64,000 nt of DNA from Agrobacterium tumefaciens. Lineage in GTDB: Bacteria; Pseudomonadota; Alphaproteobacteria; Rhizobiales; Rhizobiaceae. Shown one piece after another: positions 15,884 through 26,037 of the stretch (its first letter is position 1; the number at the start of each line of letters is the position of its first letter). Position numbers and translations under genes: made by a program. Under the pieces are notes generated by a model. It saw only the letters and a program-made list of their open reading frames with translations. It searched no databases and was not told the DNA's origin. The stretch spans positions 1,996,501 to 2,060,500 of the forward strand of contig NZ_CP039889.1 in assembly GCF_005221325.1 (NCBI RefSeq). Reading direction: 5' to 3'.

Positions 15884-18800
15884 GGATATGGCTCCGTTCT
15901 TGTTGGCAGTTGGGAAATGTACTCGCCCCAGTTTGTGGGTTGAAATGCAGTTCCACCATCGACAGCCTTGCTGTTTCGAACGACAACTGTTCCCGTTGAT
16001 TCTTGAAGATAGAAGCTTCGTCCATCTGACGTATAGCGGATGCTACTTGGATTATTCAAAACATTCTCGATGTGTTCAGCATACTGCTGCCGAGTCCGTA
16101 TACCTATTCCGGCGAATTCGCCTTGTTCGAGGACATGTTTCTGGAACCCGTGACCACCAGCAATTTCTTGCGCAGCAAGCTGATTTTTTAGTTTTAACCC
16201 ACTGTTGACGTTTGCAGCACCGCCGGCTGAGACAGCTTTCTCGATCGCTTGGACGGTATCTGCGTCAGCGTTCTTTCGCACCCATCGGAGCAAATCGGCC
16301 CCGGCTTTGGAGCCGGGAACAACGCTGCCGATTGTTAGCTCGATCATGGCATCCTTGGCCGCCTGCTGTGCCATGGAGACGGCTTGATCGCATGCGGACT
16401 GGCTACCAGCGTTGCATTCATAGGTCGCGACGGTGATATCAACGGCATCGGAGGCAAGCAGAACCTTGTCGGTCGCTTCGAGGATCACCCCGATGACGAT
16501 GATGACCGGAATCCAGAACGCGTTGTTTTCAGCGGCATTTCCGCCCGCGTCGGCTCCGGTGTCAACATCACCTCCCGCAAGCGCGGCGGCGAGACCAGCA
16601 GCGACGCGTGCGACATCTACGCCGCTTGCACGCCAGTTGTTGACGAGCACTATTGCTTCGTCACGCGTCAGATCGCCTTCTGTCAGTGTATCGTGGATGC
16701 TCTTTTCAAACAGTTCTGCGGTAACTTCACCGACAACGCCGCCAATCGCCCCAGACTTGCAGTCGCCAGCAGCGATCGCACCAGCGGCGCAGCCTAGCGC
16801 CGCGTGTGCGATCATCTGGGAAACCTTATCGATTTCCCCTGTATGATAAGCCTTGCCAATCTCCTGAGCGACGTTTTCACTGAGAACCGCCGCAGCCTCA
16901 AGCCTCAATGCACCGAGGAGGTTATCGTCAAGTTTCCCGCCTTCGATCGCGGTCGAAACACCTGCCTTCACGGTGGCGCGGATGAGTCCCTGCTGAATAT
17001 CCTGGACGATCCGGTCGGCCAGAGGAGCATCTGCTGGCAACTCGTACCCAACACCAGCTACATCGGCCAACTGGACCGTCAGTCCGGCGGCTACCATGGA
17101 GGTCAGCAACGACCGAATATTTGCTGAAGAGCCAAGCTCCTTGAGGGCCGCACCGATGTCGCCCTGATTGTTGACAAGCGCCACCGCACTCTTGTTGATG
17201 AGCGATTGAAGCCCTGCCTGAATTGCCGCTTCCGCAACCGCATTGCCTGCCAGACCAAGTGAGCCTGCGACAGAACTGGTAAGACTTGCCGTGAAGCCTG
17301 TCATCGGTCCGGTGAGAGCAGCCGTGACCAACGTCACCAGCGCGGCTCCAGCTTCCGTCAGTCCCTGCGACTTGTAATCCCATTGCTGGAACTGAGCATC
17401 GACAGCCTTCCAGTCGACCTGTCCGGCGAGGGCGGGATCATTGCGGATTTCTCCAACCCATGCCAGTCCGGGGGACTGCGCAAGCTGATCGAGCGAGGCT
17501 TCGAGATTGCCGGTCTTGTGGTATTCGATGACGATACCGTTGCCAGCATCGATCTTGAGACCGCCGCCGGCCTCGATCTCGACATGGCGGATCGTTTCTT
17601 CCGCCTTCCCCTGATCACGCTCGTTCCACCAGAACAGGTCTTCCTCGCGCTTGAAGTCCTGCTTGAAACTCTGGTCGGTGTTGGTGAGAAGCGCGACCTT
17701 GCCTTCTTCCGCTTCAAGACGCGTTTCGCCGCCGCTTTTGACATGCGGAGCCTGGAGTGTCACATCGCCGCTTTCGGAGATGACGGACACATCCTTACCA
17801 GCGGTGATCGTCGTGGCTTCCGTCTCCACGGAAGAGGACTGGCGGCGGATATTGGTTTCCGTTCCGAGGAAGCCGCTGGTTTTGATGTCAAGCTTCAGGT
17901 CGCGGTTTTCACGGTTCTGAACCGAGGTGATGCTGACGTCGCCATCGGCTTGCAAGGTGACATTCTCGCCCGCCGAAGCCCTGGCACCACGAAGGGCCAG
18001 ATCGTCACCGGCATCGATGAGCAGATTGCCGCCCGCCTGCAGTTCCGCCAGCGTATTGGTCAGGCTGTAGGCGCGATCATATCCGCCCTTGATCTTGTCG
18101 TCGCGGGACCGTTCCAGTTCGAGCGCAGATATATCGATAGCGCCGCCCGCATCCAGCGTCATGTCATCGCCCGCGACGAACTGCCCGCCTTCTGAGACAA
18201 TGGAGCCGGACGCCTTCAGGAGAAGGTCCTCGCGCGCTTCAATACGCGCTGCCTGCTGAGCACGGTCGGCAAAACCATTGGCGTAAACGTCACGGACCTT
18301 CACCGTGTCGTTGACGATAGTGTCTGCCTCAACCGTGACGTTGCGACCGGAGACCGTGCCGGAGCGGTTGGAGAAGATACTGCCTGCGTCGATAACGATA
18401 TCGGCACCCGCAAACAGGCTGCCACCATTGTTGAAGAGGGTGGCCGTAGTATCGATCGCGAGATTGCCGACCGTGGAGATTGCTCCGGAATTGGTCAGCG
18501 CTGCCGTTTCGATGCTGGCCTCTCCCGCCCTGATCTGTGCGCTGGCGAGACTTGTATTGGCGGCAGTCGAGGCGGAGAGATACAGGCGCGGAACCAGGAC
18601 CTCCTGTCCGTCAACGACCTGCTTTTCCATCCAGACGATATCTTTCGTCAGGGCTGCCCGCTGCGATGGGGTCAGTGAAACACCGAAAGTCAAGCCCAGT
18701 TCCTGCCGGGCATCGGCGGCATTGTCATAGAGCGCCTGCATTAGCTTGTAGGGATCGAGGCCGGAGCCAAGCGCGCGACTTCCGGTCAGATTGAATATCT

Positions 18801-21800
18801 GGTCACGGATGAGGCGATATTCGACATAGGCATCGCCCAGCCGTTTCAGGGGCTGGTTGGGATCGTAGCTGCCGATTGTCTTGAGGAAGTAGTCCGAACC
18901 GAGGAATTTGGACGGATCGATGAATTCGGAACGGGTTTCTATTAGGAAGGGCATGTTGGGGGCAGCAGCGGTCTGGAACGTCGCCTGTCGCCCGAGTAGG
19001 GAGTTGACGCTTACATCCAGAGCCGAAATGCTTGCAAGATTGCGTGCTTCCGATGTGGACGCGATGTCGGCGGACGACAGCGCTCGGTTGCCCGATGAAA
19101 GCCCGATCTGGTTTGCCTGGCCACGCACGGCATTGTTATTGAGATAGCCGCTCACGTTGGCGCTGAGAGTGCCGCCTGCCTCGATGGTTCCAAAAACGGC
19201 GTCGTAAGTGCGCGAGGATGTGTCAGACTCTGTTGTCGTCCAATACCGCGTTTTGCGATCAACGCAGACACCAAGAATTCGTCGTGCACAATAGCGCTGG
19301 GAATGCTGCGTAACGGCCGTGGTCTCAATGGTTTCGATAAGATCACGACCTTCGTTCATGATCGAAGCGGCTGTAATTGAGATATCGCCATTGGCGGCAA
19401 TCTGGCTGTAACTGTTGGTCAGCGCTCCCGTGTCGATGGTGATATCACCACCGGCCAGTAGCTGTGAGGCTGGACCATTGGCGGTCGCCGTCTCGCGTTT
19501 GGTCACGACGGTGGTGGTCGTGTCGCCGGATTGGGTGGTTTCGGTCGAGGTATCGACGGTCGCGGTCAGACCATCGCGACGGTTGGTCAGCGAGGCGACG
19601 TTGAGCACCATATCGCCGGCCACGGCTTCAATCGTACCGGACCTGTTGTCGAGCGCACCAGCGCGACCACTGCTCAATCCCTTGATCGTCAGGTCTGTTT
19701 CAGCGAGCACATCGGCATTGACATTGGTGAAGCTGCCGTCAAGCCGGTAGGTCGAGGACGTGCCTGAATAGAGAAGCCCAGTATTGGTAAGACTGCCTGC
19801 AAGTTCAGCAAGCAGGAAGCCGCCCGCAGAACCGATGCTGCCCGCATTGTCGAGTGAGGCTGCGCGCAGGGAAAGCTGACTGCCGCCATTGACGACACCG
19901 CCCGCCAGAACCGACACACTTCCGGCGCTGCCGTTGTTGCGACCCGTAAGACTGAGTGCGCCGTTCGATCTGAGCTTGCCGGACAATGTGGTGTCGCCAT
20001 CGACTGCAAGGCCGATGGCATCGCGGGCCGAGATGTCTCCCGCGTTCTGCAGGTTGCCGGAGAGCGCAACGCTCACGGACTGGTCATGCGCCGTCAGGTG
20101 TCCCTGGTTGACGAGGGTCGTGGCTTCGAGGCCGATGGTTCCGGCATTGATCGTGCCGCTGTTGGAGATGGTGCCGCTGGTCGTACGCAAAGAAAGCGCA
20201 TCCTCGACCAGCATATCGCCGGAATTGCCGATAACGCCGCCAGCGGTAACGCTCGCATCCTTCATGCTTAGCAACGTACCGGCGTTGGAAAGACCGTTCT
20301 CCGTGGTAACATCGAGCGTGCCGCCCTGTGCGGCAATCGAGCCGTCATTGACAATCGTGCCTGCCGAGGCGCTGACACCACCGTCGGCTGCGACGAGGCC
20401 AGCCGAACTGTTGCGCAAGGTGCCAGCAGCGGTAAGCGTCACCTTGTCCGTCGAAACGACGCGACCCGAGTTTGCAATGTCCTGTGCCGATGACAGGACC
20501 GTGCCGCCATTGCCCGCGATCTCCCCGGAATGGTTCAGGTTTCCGTCCAGCGTCTCCAGTTTCGCCACCGACCTTGCGGCAAGGCTGGCGCTGGAGGTGA
20601 GCTGTGCCGCCTGTGCGAGCAACATACCGCCCGAGACATAGTGTCCATCATTCAGGCTGAGGTTTTGGGTGGATTTCACGGTCAGGTCGTTCCCGGCCGT
20701 GATCTGCCCGTTGCGCGCATCGATGCTGGACGCCTCGATCACGATATCCGAACGGGACCGGAGCGTATCCCGCCCCATATCGTCCGCCCGCGTCAGATCG
20801 AGCGCGCCGGCCCTGATCGTGAGCAGCCCGCCGGCAGCAAGCTGCCCCTTTCCGGCCTCCAGCGTCGAAGCCTCCACGCTGAGCGTGCCAGTGGTTGCCT
20901 GCTGTCCGGTGCTGTCGGTTCCCGATGCGGCAAGCGCATCGGTTCCAAGCGAGATCGCTCCACCTTTCAGTGCTACGTCGCCCCTGGCAATGACAAGAGC
21001 ATGGTCCGCAAGCTCGACGGCGCTCAGGCCTTCCAGCGTAATCGCCTCATCGGAGAACAGCGTGCTTTCGATCCGCACGGTGTCTTTCTGCGAACGTGCC
21101 GTGATCGCCTGTTTCGCCTGCGCCTTGCCGAGCACCAGCCTGCCATCGGCAGTGAGTGTCATTGCCCCGGCATTGGCGGCCATCTGGCCTGCCATCCGGA
21201 CGCCCGCGCCTTTATCGGTGGAGATGATCTTGATACTGCCCGCATACATGCCGCCGAGCAGAGAGGAATCGATAGCGATTGCCGGTTCGTCGCCATCCGA
21301 GGCAAGCGGCGTGACGAGACCCGACTGATAGGCGTAGGAGTTACGACCGGCGACCAGATTGAGTTCACCGCCGGCTCTGACCGGACCGTCGATGGCAATC
21401 TTACGTGAAACGATGTCGAAGATATTGACCGAGCCGAGGTCGGCACCATCAGCACCGATGCGGACGTCACCGCCATTCACTCGCAATCCGGAGAGAGAGC
21501 CGTCAGGTCCCAACTCCGGCGTGCCGGTCGACAACGTCACGCGTGGTGTATTGATAAACCCGCAGCCATCACAGGTGAGCCCATTCGGATTGGCGATCAC
21601 GACGTTGGCAGCTCCGCCGTGAACCTCAACGGCCCCTTGCAGGAGCGAACGGCCGGAGCCGCTCACTTCATTGAGGATAACGCTGGCCGGACCGGAATCG
21701 CGCAGATTGCCATTGCCCTGAACGAGGCCGCCAAGCTGTGATCGCAGCAGGTCCTGATTGGAATTGTTCAGGATCGCGCCGTTTGGGCCGACATTGAAGT

Positions 21801-22074
21801 CGCTGTATTTGTTGTGGGAGAGGCCCGCCGCGTTCGGCGTGACGATATTTATGAGCGGTACGCCATTACCGCTTGCGCCGACACCCGGTTGATTGGCGGC
21901 ATTGGCTGCCTGATCGGCCCGGATTTCCTGCGCCTGCACCATGAGCGGCTGCGTTGCAACAAGGATGCTGAGGATGAAGGCGAGAGATTTTCGCGCAAAC
22001 AGGACAAGACGAGAGCCGTGCCGGGACGGCCGCAGATCGCCATTCTGCTTCACGCGTTTTCTGTTTCTTGCCAT
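15880..22074 (-). CDS. Two-partner-secretion exoprotein / CdiA-type filamentous hemagglutinin with C-terminal toxin
   Basis: The ATG at 22074 follows AGGTGA five bases upstream and gives 2064 residues. The long Arg/Lys-rich leader plus SLAFILSILVATQPLMVQAQ is the extended signal peptide of type V exoproteins. The TPS secretion domain follows (about 45-290), with NPNGLTCDGCGFINTP. A long beta-helical repeat region comes next, then a DUF637 hemagglutinin segment (about 1600-1800). A variant VENN motif, AENN, lies at about residue 1848, before a hydrophobic segment. The last 105 residues (GGHGFQKHV, GIGIRTRQQ, STGTVVVRN, DGGTAFQP) resemble small RNase-fold CdiA toxins. Predicted role: contact-dependent inhibition of rivals. 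Confidence 0.88.
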   Translation of the reverse strand: MARNRKRVKQNGDLRPSRHGSRLVLFARKSLAFILSILVATQPLMVQAQEIRADQAANAANQPGVGASGNGVPLINIVTPNAAGLSHNKYSDFNVGPNGAILNNSNQDLLRSQLGGLVQGNGNLRDSGPASVILNEVSGSGRSLLQGAVEVHGGAANVVIANPNGLTCDGCGFINTPRVTLSTGTPELGPDGSLSGLRVNGGDVRIGADGADLGSVNIFDIVSRKIAIDGPVRAGGELNLVAGRNSYAYQSGLVTPLASDGDEPAIAIDSSLLGGMYAGSIKIISTDKGAGVRMAGQMAANAGAMTLTADGRLVLGKAQAKQAITARSQKDTVRIESTLFSDEAITLEGLSAVELADHALVIARGDVALKGGAISLGTDALAASGTDSTGQQATTGTLSVEASTLEAGKGQLAAGGLLTIRAGALDLTRADDMGRDTLRSRSDIVIEASSIDARNGQITAGNDLTVKSTQNLSLNDGHYVSGGMLLAQAAQLTSSASLAARSVAKLETLDGNLNHSGEIAGNGGTVLSSAQDIANSGRVVSTDKVTLTAAGTLRNSSAGLVAADGGVSASAGTIVNDGSIAAQGGTLDVTTENGLSNAGTLLSMKDASVTAGGVIGNSGDMLVEDALSLRTTSGTISNSGTINAGTIGLEATTLVNQGHLTAHDQSVSVALSGNLQNAGDISARDAIGLAVDGDTTLSGKLRSNGALSLTGRNNGSAGSVSVLAGGVVNGGSQLSLRAASLDNAGSIGSAGGFLLAELAGSLTNTGLLYSGTSSTYRLDGSFTNVNADVLAETDLTIKGLSSGRAGALDNRSGTIEAVAGDMVLNVASLTNRRDGLTATVDTSTETTQSGDTTTTVVTKRETATANGPASQLLAGGDITIDTGALTNSYSQIAANGDISITAASIMNEGRDLIETIETTAVTQHSQRYCARRILGVCVDRKTRYWTTTESDTSSRTYDAVFGTIEAGGTLSANVSGYLNNNAVRGQANQIGLSSGNRALSSADIASTSEARNLASISALDVSVNSLLGRQATFQTAAAPNMPFLIETRSEFIDPSKFLGSDYFLKTIGSYDPNQPLKRLGDAYVEYRLIRDQIFNLTGSRALGSGLDPYKLMQALYDNAADARQELGLTFGVSLTPSQRAALTKDIVWMEKQVVDGQEVLVPRLYLSASTAANTSLASAQIRAGEASIETAALTNSGAISTVGNLAIDTTATLFNNGGSLFAGADIVIDAGSIFSNRSGTVSGRNVTVEADTIVNDTVKVRDVYANGFADRAQQAARIEAREDLLLKASGSIVSEGGQFVAGDDMTLDAGGAIDISALELERSRDDKIKGGYDRAYSLTNTLAELQAGGNLLIDAGDDLALRGARASAGENVTLQADGDVSITSVQNRENRDLKLDIKTSGFLGTETNIRRQSSSVETEATTITAGKDVSVISESGDVTLQAPHVKSGGETRLEAEEGKVALLTNTDQSFKQDFKREEDLFWWNERDQGKAEETIRHVEIEAGGGLKIDAGNGIVIEYHKTGNLEASLDQLAQSPGLAWVGEIRNDPALAGQVDWKAVDAQFQQWDYKSQGLTEAGAALVTLVTAALTGPMTGFTASLTSSVAGSLGLAGNAVAEAAIQAGLQSLINKSAVALVNNQGDIGAALKELGSSANIRSLLTSMVAAGLTVQLADVAGVGYELPADAPLADRIVQDIQQGLIRATVKAGVSTAIEGGKLDDNLLGALRLEAAAVLSENVAQEIGKAYHTGEIDKVSQMIAHAALGCAAGAIAAGDCKSGAIGGVVGEVTAELFEKSIHDTLTEGDLTRDEAIVLVNNWRASGVDVARVAAGLAAALAGGDVDTGADAGGNAAENNAFWIPVIIVIGVILEATDKVLLASDAVDITVATYECNAGSQSACDQAVSMAQQAAKDAMIELTIGSVVPGSKAGADLLRWVRKNADADTVQAIEKAVSAGGAANVNSGLKLKNQLAAQEIAGGHGFQKHVLEQGEFAGIGIRTRQQYAEHIENVLNNPSSIRYTSDGRSFYLQESTGTVVVRNSKAVDGGTAFQPTNWGEYISQLPTRTEPYP

Positions 22075-22124
22075 GTCATCACCTGTACACTGCAGACCAC
22101 GACTGACGGGTGTTCCCCGCATTC

Positions 22125-23903
22125 TTAGAATGAAACCGACACCCGCGCCTGAACGAGACCCGAGGACGGTTTGACGTCGCCGGGCAGGTCGGGCATGGAG
22201 AGAATATCGGCATAGGACAGATCGAAATTGATCCGGCCGCCTCTATTGCGAATACCAATGGCAGCGCCGACGATATTGCCGCCGAGGCTGTTGCCGCGCC
22301 TGTCCGAAACGCTGTGTCCAAGATCAAGCGCGACATAGGGTTCAAGCCTTCCGATTGCCTCGACGGCTGCGGCATCATTCATTTGCGGCAGCAGAAATGA
22401 CAACTCGTTGCGCATGAGGACAACCTTGTCGGCATAGAGAACCGCCTCGCGCACGCCGCGAACGGTCGAATAACCACCGAGCGACATTTGCTCGGAACCG
22501 AACAGAGGGTCAGGGGACCATTGCCCGGAAACATTGGTGCTGAGGATCATGGTGGATGAGCCGACATCCTGCGTCCGGAAATAACCGAGCGAGGCCGTCA
22601 CCTTGTCGAACTGGCCTTGGGGCGAGCCATCCGGCGCGGTCGTATCGTCAAAGGCTCCGAGAATGTCGAGACCACGATGATAGCCGATGCTGGCGCTCGC
22701 CTGTCCGCCAAACAACTGGCGGGACTGGCCGAGCTCGAAGCTGGCGATTGACAGCACACGGCTGGAAACGTCGATGCGGCTGCCGAGCAGGAAGTTTTCC
22801 GTTTCCTTCCATGTCAGGCGGCCCGTCGCCCATGTCTTCGAGGTCTGATCCCTGTAAAGAATTCGCGAGATGTATGGCGAGAGCGATTTTGACCCACCAG
22901 ACGTATCGATGGCGGAAAGCGGTCCTGCCAAGGACGAATGGTAATCGTTCCAGGAGCCGTTTACACCAACAGTCCAGTAGCCGTAGGGAATGGATAGCGA
23001 GCCGGTCAGCGTGTTGCTGTTGGGGCGCTCATTGCTGAAGAACAATGGATGATGATCCATCGAGCGCTGGTAGCCGAATTGCCACTCGTCATTGATGCCG
23101 AACAGATTGTCGAGACCAAAATCGGCGCGCGACTGATAGATGCCTGTGGCGATGCCGCCAAGATTGTCCGAGGACAGGCTTGCATGCCACGGGCGACCCT
23201 GCTCGACCTTGACGTCCAGCACTGAACCGCCCTGTTCCTTGCCGGACTGGAGCGCTATGGTCGCCTTGCTCGAGCGCAGACGGTTGATCTGGTCGAGGCC
23301 CTGTTCGATATCGCGCAGGTTGACCGGCTGTCCGGTCATGCCCGGAAACGCCGTCGCGATCCTGCCACTGGCAGACGCATTGCCGTCCAGCGTAATCCCT
23401 TCGAGACGCCCTTCGATGACGGGAATATCAAGCGTCCCATCGGAGAGGTCCTGTGCAGGCAGATAGGCACGTGATGCGACATAGCCACGTTCGACATAAA
23501 GATATGTCACCGCTTCGAGCACATTGTTGAGTTCGGCGAGGCCGAGGCATTTTCCTTCAAAACGTGCTGCCGTGCGCCGTACTACATCCGCTGGAACGAG
23601 CGTTGCACCGATCACCGAAATGCTATTGATCGCCACGCAGGTTTCGCCGGGACCAGAGGTTGTTACCTCCGGCGGCCTGACTGCTTGCCCGCCTGGCGCT
23701 CGCGTCGTCTTGCGGAGTGTCTGCGCTTCGCGAAGACGCTCCTGCTCAGCCTGCAAGCGGTCGATCTGGCCTGCCTGGCGTGCAGCATCATCACGGATGT
23801 TTTGTGCCAGAGCGGCGTCAGCAAGTGCAACGGAGAACAGGACGCCTGCGAAAACAGCGCTGAGGGTGCTACACGTCTTATGTCGTAAAACGGATGCCTT
23901 CAA
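22125..23903 (-). CDS. TpsB/CdiB outer-membrane transporter (ShlB/FhaC/HecB type)
   Basis: The 592-residue protein has a signal peptide (cleavage after ALADAALAQ or close) and a Gln/Arg-rich linker (about 37-60). A POTRA domain follows (VSSISVIGA-like segment about 90-165, with YLYVERGYVASRAYLP), and then a 16-strand barrel. STVRGVRE is the conserved VRG motif of the Omp85/TpsB plug loop, and the protein ends in Phe as outer-membrane barrels do. It exports the neighbouring exoprotein, starting 51 bp downstream. Its ATG overlaps the stop of the IalB-like gene by four bases. Confidence 0.92.
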   Translation of the reverse strand: MKASVLRHKTCSTLSAVFAGVLFSVALADAALAQNIRDDAARQAGQIDRLQAEQERLREAQTLRKTTRAPGGQAVRPPEVTTSGPGETCVAINSISVIGATLVPADVVRRTAARFEGKCLGLAELNNVLEAVTYLYVERGYVASRAYLPAQDLSDGTLDIPVIEGRLEGITLDGNASASGRIATAFPGMTGQPVNLRDIEQGLDQINRLRSSKATIALQSGKEQGGSVLDVKVEQGRPWHASLSSDNLGGIATGIYQSRADFGLDNLFGINDEWQFGYQRSMDHHPLFFSNERPNSNTLTGSLSIPYGYWTVGVNGSWNDYHSSLAGPLSAIDTSGGSKSLSPYISRILYRDQTSKTWATGRLTWKETENFLLGSRIDVSSRVLSIASFELGQSRQLFGGQASASIGYHRGLDILGAFDDTTAPDGSPQGQFDKVTASLGYFRTQDVGSSTMILSTNVSGQWSPDPLFGSEQMSLGGYSTVRGVREAVLYADKVVLMRNELSFLLPQMNDAAAVEAIGRLEPYVALDLGHSVSDRRGNSLGGNIVGAAIGIRNRGGRINFDLSYADILSMPDLPGDVKPSSGLVQARVSVSF

Positions 23904-24634
23904 TTGCCAGCGCCCTCGGCACCGGAAACAGCCGGCGTCTCTCCGCTGGCCTGTCCCGCCGCAGGTACGGTTCCTGCCGACAGTGCGTCGAACGCCTTGG
24001 TGAAGCCCTTGAGCGAGAACGAGACCTTTACAGCCTGACCGCCCAGTAACCGGAAGAAGGTCGCTCCGTTCGACGCCTGTTTCATCTGGCTGATGAGGCT
24101 GTTGTCGAGCGGAATGATGACGAAGCAGCCAGCATGATTGCAGTTACGATAACGCACCAGTGAGGGCTTTGCGCTGCCTGCGCCAAAGCCGAAATCGGAT
24201 GCGAGATGAACATCAAGCGGCGTCAGCGCCACGAGCGCCCAGTTCGCCTTGCCTGCCTTGTCGTTGGCGCGGGAAATGGCGAGGTTCAACACCTCTACAG
24301 GCTTGCCGCCCTGATCGACCATCAGTGGCTGGGCGATTTCGCAAGACGCTTTTTGTGGCACCTTGTGGTCAGCTCCAGCAGCAACGACACAACGCAATGT
24401 CCAGTCATCGAAGCGTTCCGTATGAACCTCCGTGGACGGCCGTTTTGCTGTATCCGATTGCGCAGCGGGTTCCTGGGCATGGACAGTCGACAGCGAGAGC
24501 AAAACGGCAGTAGCCGAAGCAGCCAGACTTCGCCTTTTCGACGCTAACGAATAGACCCGTAACAGACTGTTGCTAAACACCGACTCTGCGCAAAAATTCC
24601 GACTAAAAAAATGTACAGGCTGCGCAAATGTCAT
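23900..24634 (-). CDS. IalB-family (invasion-associated locus B) exported protein
   Basis: The 244-residue protein carries a hydrophobic export segment (LAASATAVLLSLSTVHA) preceded by about 35 residues, so the real start may be later than the ATG at 24634, which has only a weak binding site. The mature part shows the IalB pattern: TERFDDWTLRC, a second conserved Cys, and YRNCNHAGCFV. IalB proteins are periplasmic, alphaproteobacterial and linked to surface or invasion functions in Bartonella. It is first in the operon with tpsB and tpsA, and four-base coupling to tpsB suggests a role in exoprotein export or folding, not known elsewhere to me. Confidence 0.83.
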   Translation of the reverse strand: MTFAQPVHFFSRNFCAESVFSNSLLRVYSLASKRRSLAASATAVLLSLSTVHAQEPAAQSDTAKRPSTEVHTERFDDWTLRCVVAAGADHKVPQKASCEIAQPLMVDQGGKPVEVLNLAISRANDKAGKANWALVALTPLDVHLASDFGFGAGSAKPSLVRYRNCNHAGCFVIIPLDNSLISQMKQASNGATFFRLLGGQAVKVSFSLKGFTKAFDALSAGTVPAAGQASGETPAVSGAEGAGN

Positions 24635-25146
24635 TCGGATCGCTTCTTCAATGCTCTATGGAATGCACCTTTGCCGTATCAAAAGATCAGCGTTTTTCCA
24701 AGGTGTGAATCAAAAATTAACGCCCGGAAGTTGAAAAATATCACTATTCTTCGTTTTTCGGATATTTCCGCACCATCGGTGATAGTGATCATTCCGCCTG
24801 TAACCCGCACGGGATAACCCAGAACTGTACGAACCCGCATCGACTTGCGAAAAGGTTTTGTATCCCGACTGTCGGATTCAATCGACAGAAGCATCGGACG
24901 TCTTATCGACGCAGACATGGATGAGGCGTGCACCAGGCTCGACGCGTCGCAGCCGCAGAATGCGTTAACGTTGTTTCAGTAAATCACCAAAAATATAACC
25001 ACAGGGTGTGGCGACAGATTTCATTTCTGCTAAAGCGCGAAATGTCGGCGTCGCAAAACAGGGGGCGACGCCGACCGAATCCTTTCGGCTACCAGAAAGG
25101 TGCTGGAGGCAACGTTTTCTATCAATTGGAGAGGCAGTTACCGAAG
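24635..25146. other. Intergenic region upstream of the CDI operon
   Basis: About 500 bases between divergent genes, with AT-rich patches (24,680-24,780) that should hold the CDI operon promoter. No operator or gene is convincing. Confidence 0.5.
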
Positions 25147-25566
25147 ATGAATTTCTTGCGTCGCATTTTTGGCGGAGTGCAGCCGTCCTACCTCATTCGA
25201 TCCTATCTGATGGGTGCCGTCGTTTTTGCCCTGATGATGAGCATGCTGAGCGTTGAGGCTCAAACCGGGTCACCTGTCGCGTTGGTCGTATTTTCATTGG
25301 CGAGTACGTTGCTTTTTCCTTTCGCCAAGTTGGTTTGGGATGAACTCCGCAACCTCGCCCTCGGGAACAACATTCTTTTTATGAATGCGATCGTCCTGTT
25401 CATGCTCAAGTTGCTCGTAAACCTCCTCCCTGTGTCCGAGGCCCGCGTCGGCATAGGCCGATATCTGACCTTTTATAATAGCCGACGCCCACATTCATCC
25501 CTTGACCGGCGGACGCCGGATCAAGCCTACTTCAACGCGCTGGCACCAATGATGGTGGCGGCATAA
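25147..25566 (+). CDS. Small membrane protein fused to an IS3 transposase tail
   Basis: From the ATG at 25147 the protein is 139 residues. Residues 1 to about 95 form a small inner-membrane protein with three hydrophobic segments (AVVFALMMSML, LVVFSLASTLLFPFAKL, ILFMNAIVLFMLKLLVNLL). From about residue 98 the sequence becomes GIGRYLTFYNSRRPHSSLDR and ends AYFNALAPMMVAA, the C-terminus of an IS3-family transposase. An IS insertion and deletion has replaced the natural end. The membrane part may still be made; its family is unknown to me, though the pattern recalls rod-shape MreD-like helpers. Confidence 0.65.
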   Translation: MNFLRRIFGGVQPSYLIRSYLMGAVVFALMMSMLSVEAQTGSPVALVVFSLASTLLFPFAKLVWDELRNLALGNNILFMNAIVLFMLKLLVNLLPVSEARVGIGRYLTFYNSRRPHSSLDRRTPDQAYFNALAPMMVAA

Positions 25567-25628
25567 TCGAGGCGGAAATCCACTTAACGAAACGCCCCAA
25601 ACTGTTCAAACAAACCGAACCACCTCTG
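25437..25628 (+). mobile_element. 3' remnant of an IS3-family element
   Basis: The last 40 or so codons of a transposase (IGRYLTFYNSRRPHSSL onward) end at 25566. They are followed by about 60 bases of IS-like tail (CAAACTGTTCAAACAAACCG and flanks) to about 25628. The rest of the element is missing. It differs from the IS2-group element at 7910-9227. Confidence 0.7.
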
Positions 25629-26037
25629 TGCGTCCCTCGCCGTATTGAGAAGTGAGCAGAAAAGTAAGACATAGCTTAGCGTATCGGCCGCGATTTCCGT
25701 CGCGGCAATCCACTTAGCCGTAAAAGATGTTTTCGGATTAACTGAAGTCGAAGCGCGACAACAGTTGTAGCTAGTCACATTCGCCGATTTTTGCGCCCTT
25801 GAAAACATTGGCAGTTCGTCGGCCTGGCGTCAGCACGGTCGAACTTCGTCGTCACATTCGCTGCTCCTGCGGACGTCCTTTCTCACATTCGATTATCTTG
25901 ATGGCCGCGCCGAGCGAGATATCAATATACGCTGCAAATTTTCTGTGCGATCCACGATTAGCGAAAGGATGCACGGCCATTCAGTTTGCCTTTACATTCG
26001 CAAACTAAGTTCCCTCGTGTTCAACGAGGACTTTTTC
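25629..26037. other. Intergenic region
   Basis: About 400 bases with no supported gene, RNA or repeat; the promoter of the gene at 26038 is expected in its right half. Confidence 0.45.

Noticed and set aside
20530..21408. Long plus-strand frames opposite the exoprotein gene (also 17383-18195 and 19889-20641)
   Set aside because: They are antisense to a GC-rich repetitive gene, lack ribosome binding sites and domains, and arise from its codon bias.
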